DNA from: Pseudotamlana haliotis
Lineage (GTDB): Bacteria > Bacteroidota > Bacteroidia > Flavobacteriales > Flavobacteriaceae
Direction of reading: 5' to 3'
Assembly (NCBI RefSeq): GCF_008806375.1
Contig: NZ_WAAT01000030.1
Span: forward strand, 1-46,994
DNA length: 46,994 nucleotides
A program made the translations under genes and the position numbers. Under the pieces are notes generated by a model. That model had not been told where the DNA came from. It worked only from the letters and a program-made list of their open reading frames with translations, and did not search any database. Positions 44,746-46,994 of this stretch are shown here, piece after piece. Within the stretch, counting starts at the first letter, position 1, and each line of letters starts with the position of its first letter.

Positions 44746-46023
44746 ATGGTCAGAGAGACAAATAGATACTTTAAATTCGATTGGATTACAATTCTACTTT
44801 TCTTTTGTTTAGTTGGATTTGGTTGGGTGAATATATTATCAGCCTCTCACACTGGTACAGTTGTAGACTATTTTGACATTTCGCAACCATTTGGTAAACA
44901 AATCATCTTTATTGCAATAAGTGTCGTATTAATCGTAATCATTCTCGCTATAGACGCCAAATTTTACGAGCGCTTCGCAAGTATCATTTACGTCATATCC
45001 ATGCTCTCACTCGTTGGGCTCTTTATATTTGGTAAAAATGTAAATGGAGCCACATCGTGGTACGGCTTTGGAAGCTTTACCATTCAACCCAGTGAATTTG
45101 CTAAAGCAGCAACGGCACTCGCTGTAGCCAAATTTGTAAGTGATTTAAATACAAACCTACATACCTTTAAAGATCAATTAAAAGTTTGTGCTATTATTTT
45201 CACACCTGCCGTATTGGTACTACTCCAAAACGATACCGGTAGTACCATTGTTTATGGCTCTTTCTTTTTTGTTTTATACCGTGAAGGTTTACCTAAATAC
45301 TATTTAAATATATTGGTATCCCTAATTTCAATAGCTATTATATCCTTAAAGTTCGGACCTATAGTGACATCGGTTATTGCTGTAATTGTGGCCGTATTAG
45401 TACATGTTTTTAACAAAAAGAAACTTCGTATTCACTATCTTCTATTGATTTTGGTGGCTGCCATTGCGGTATCTTTTAGCATCAAATTATTCTATAATAA
45501 TGTATTACAACCTCATCAAAAGGATAGAATAAGTTTATGGTTAAATCTTGAAAAAGACCCTATTAAACTGCATAGGATGAAAAAAACCTTTGCTTATAAC
45601 CTTAACGAATCAGAAAAAGCAATTGGAGCTGGAGGACTTTGGGGGAAAGGTTTTATGCAAGGTACCAGAACAACTGGTAAATTTGTTCCTGAGCAGCACA
45701 CCGATTATATCTTTAGTACTGTTGGTGAAGAATGGGGCTTCTTAGGTAGTAGTATGGTTGTTATTACTTTTGTTTTGCTACTATTACGCATACTTCATTT
45801 AGCCGAATTACAAAAGTCACAATTTAGTAGAATCTACGGTTACAGTGTCGCTGCTATCGTGTTTATACACTTCTTAATAAACATTGGTATGGTTATGGGG
45901 CTTATCCCTACTATTGGTATCCCGCTTCCTATGTTTAGCTTTGGAGGCTCAGGTCTTTTATCATTTACAATACTCATTTTCATTTTTGTAAAACTAGACT
46001 CCAACCGCATTAATGAGTGGTAG
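44746..46023 (+). CDS. rodA: Peptidoglycan glycosyltransferase RodA
   Basis: SEDS-family polymerase that builds glycan strands with PBP2. Ten TM helices are visible over 425 residues. Motifs: FDWITILLFFCLVGFGWVNI (TM1), NGATSWYGFGSFTIQPSEFA (about 100-119, the SEDS W-x(5)-QPSE signature), FVPEQHTDYIFSTVGEEWGF (about 308-327, with the catalytic Asp), and GIPLPMFSFGGSGLLSF near the end. Starts 3 bases after the PBP2 stop. Confidence 0.97.
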   Translation: MVRETNRYFKFDWITILLFFCLVGFGWVNILSASHTGTVVDYFDISQPFGKQIIFIAISVVLIVIILAIDAKFYERFASIIYVISMLSLVGLFIFGKNVNGATSWYGFGSFTIQPSEFAKAATALAVAKFVSDLNTNLHTFKDQLKVCAIIFTPAVLVLLQNDTGSTIVYGSFFFVLYREGLPKYYLNILVSLISIAIISLKFGPIVTSVIAVIVAVLVHVFNKKKLRIHYLLLILVAAIAVSFSIKLFYNNVLQPHQKDRISLWLNLEKDPIKLHRMKKTFAYNLNESEKAIGAGGLWGKGFMQGTRTTGKFVPEQHTDYIFSTVGEEWGFLGSSMVVITFVLLLLRILHLAELQKSQFSRIYGYSVAAIVFIHFLINIGMVMGLIPTIGIPLPMFSFGGSGLLSFTILIFIFVKLDSNRINEW

Positions 46024-46082
46024 GACTTATAAATTATTAGTAAGCCTTATTATTTTTTATTAGCTCGTAAAGTTCTACTATT

Positions 46083-46694
46083 ATGAAATATCTACTACAT
46101 TTAGTACTTATTGCGCTATTCACAGCGAGCTGCAATTCAACCTCATCCTTTTCTGCAAAAGAAACTAAGCGTATCATGAGTGCTGATAGTTTGACGCCGA
46201 TGCGTGTTTATAAAATAACAAACCCGAAGGATTCATTAATACTACGTACAAAAAGTAAAACGATATATGTTAATCCAAATGATCCTACAATCAAGCATTT
46301 TGTCAATAGACTTTATGCCACAGTACGTGATAGCATGTCCTTAGGTGTGGGCATAGCTGCACCACAAGTGGGTATATTGAAAAATATTATTTGGGTACAA
46401 CGTTTTGATAAAGAAAATATCCCTTTTGAAGTGTACTTAAATCCTAAAATCACAAAATATTCAAAAGAAACACAAACAGTAAAAGAAGGATGTCTATCCA
46501 TTCCTAACCGAAGTGATGTATTAAATTGCAGATCAAATTCCATCGAAATAGAATACGACACTATGGAAAACGAGCATAAAACAGAAACAATTGAAGCTTT
46601 TACAGCTGTAATTTTTCAGCACGAAATTGATCACCTTAACGGTATTCTTTATTTAGATCATTTGGAAAAAGAAATGCAAGAAGATACTAACTAA
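46083..46694 (+). CDS. Peptide-deformylase-like lipoprotein
   Basis: 203 residues. A lipoprotein signal is clear: KYLLHLVLIALFTASCNSTS with lipobox Cys17. The C-terminal 150 residues are a peptide deformylase domain with all three motifs: GVGIAAPQVG (88-97), EGCLSIP (135-141, metal Cys137) and QHEIDHLNG (179-187, metal His180 and His184, catalytic Glu181). The active site therefore looks complete, yet the protein should be outside the cytoplasm, where ordinary deformylation of nascent chains cannot occur. It follows rodA by 59 bases, but lies at the end of that block, perhaps with its own promoter. The start at ATG 46083 is supported by the signal peptide. It could be a repurposed hydrolase. 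Confidence 0.85.
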   Translation: MKYLLHLVLIALFTASCNSTSSFSAKETKRIMSADSLTPMRVYKITNPKDSLILRTKSKTIYVNPNDPTIKHFVNRLYATVRDSMSLGVGIAAPQVGILKNIIWVQRFDKENIPFEVYLNPKITKYSKETQTVKEGCLSIPNRSDVLNCRSNSIEIEYDTMENEHKTETIEAFTAVIFQHEIDHLNGILYLDHLEKEMQEDTN

Positions 46695-46953
46695 TATTAT
46701 TTCTACACTTATTTTGATTCACTTTGAAGGGGAAGTAATCGAAGTTTTTATAGTCTTTTTAGTTTTTTTCTGAAACGATTTCAATCAGCTGCACAACCCT
46801 TAGTATGCCTCTTTATGTTGCAACAATTTCCATGCAGAAAAATTACTAATCACTCCAAGTATTCAATTAGAAAAATTTTTATAACTTCAACGTCTTAACA
46901 CCATAAGTCCATGATTCAAAAACGAATATATGCATTTTGGGATACGGATAAAC

Positions 46954-46994
46954 TGTAGGCTTCCCCAAAAATAGGACAGTTATAAATTCGAATT
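46954..46994. mobile_element. Possible terminal inverted repeat of an IS3-family element, cut by window end
   Basis: TGTAGGCTTCCCCAAAAATA followed by GGACAG, beginning at 46954, has the TG-start, CCCC-A-run-GGACA pattern of IS3-family ends. No transposase is visible because the window stops 41 bases in. The 259 bases before it (46695-46953) contain no supported gene. Confidence 0.35.

Overview
The window is an A+T-rich stretch of chromosome from a member of the Flavobacteriaceae (Bacteroidota). Four things point there. It has a complete gldK-gldL-gldM-gldN set for the type IX secretion and gliding machinery. It has an exosortase of the XrtF type next to its usual small membrane partner. Several promoters match the Bacteroidota pattern TTTG / TAnnTTTG instead of the E. 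coli -35/-10. The gene order miaB / sigma54 activator / lptE / TPR protein / secG / groES / groEL is typical of the group. No plasmid, phage or CRISPR content was seen, and genus cannot be decided from this sequence.

Layout. Positions 1-791 are gene-free apart from a strong leftward promoter at the very edge and degenerate repeats. 792-6431 (minus) is a tripartite RND efflux operon: adaptor, pump, TolC-type channel. 6504-8420 is an ABC-F ATPase, followed by a DUF983 membrane protein, an FAD oxidoreductase and an outer-membrane beta-barrel-like protein. 11158-11598 is a decayed DUF1214-type gene. 11725-16449 (minus) is gldKLMN, preceded by an arginase-fold protein that has lost most metal ligands, and by topA. 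A divergent promoter region near 21.3 kb separates a membrane protein from miaB. The plus-strand block 21.4-29.3 kb carries miaB, a sigma54-dependent activator, a CsgG/FlgO-like secreted protein, lptE, a TPR protein, secG and groES-groEL.

29.3-36.9 kb (minus) is metal acquisition: a siderophore-type TonB-dependent receptor with a PepSY membrane protein and a small secreted protein, then a HYC_CC_PP protein, a second TonB-dependent receptor with a Cys-Cys pair in its plug, and a secreted heavy-metal-associated (HMA) protein. Next come xrtF and its partner. 38.0-46.7 kb (plus) holds a GAF protein related to free methionine-R-sulfoxide reductase, purH, and the rod-shape/elongasome operon mreB-mreC-mreD-PBP2-rodA, ending with a peptide-deformylase-like lipoprotein. 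The last 41 bases look like the end of an IS3-type insertion sequence cut by the window edge.

Most genes are standard housekeeping or envelope functions. The less ordinary items are the degenerate arginase beside the T9SS core, the exported deformylase-like lipoprotein, the Cys-rich three-gene putative metal locus, the DUF1214 pseudogene, an inverted-repeat element wedged exactly between two genes, and several large intergenic hairpins inside operons. I did not find a convincing wholly new multi-gene system.
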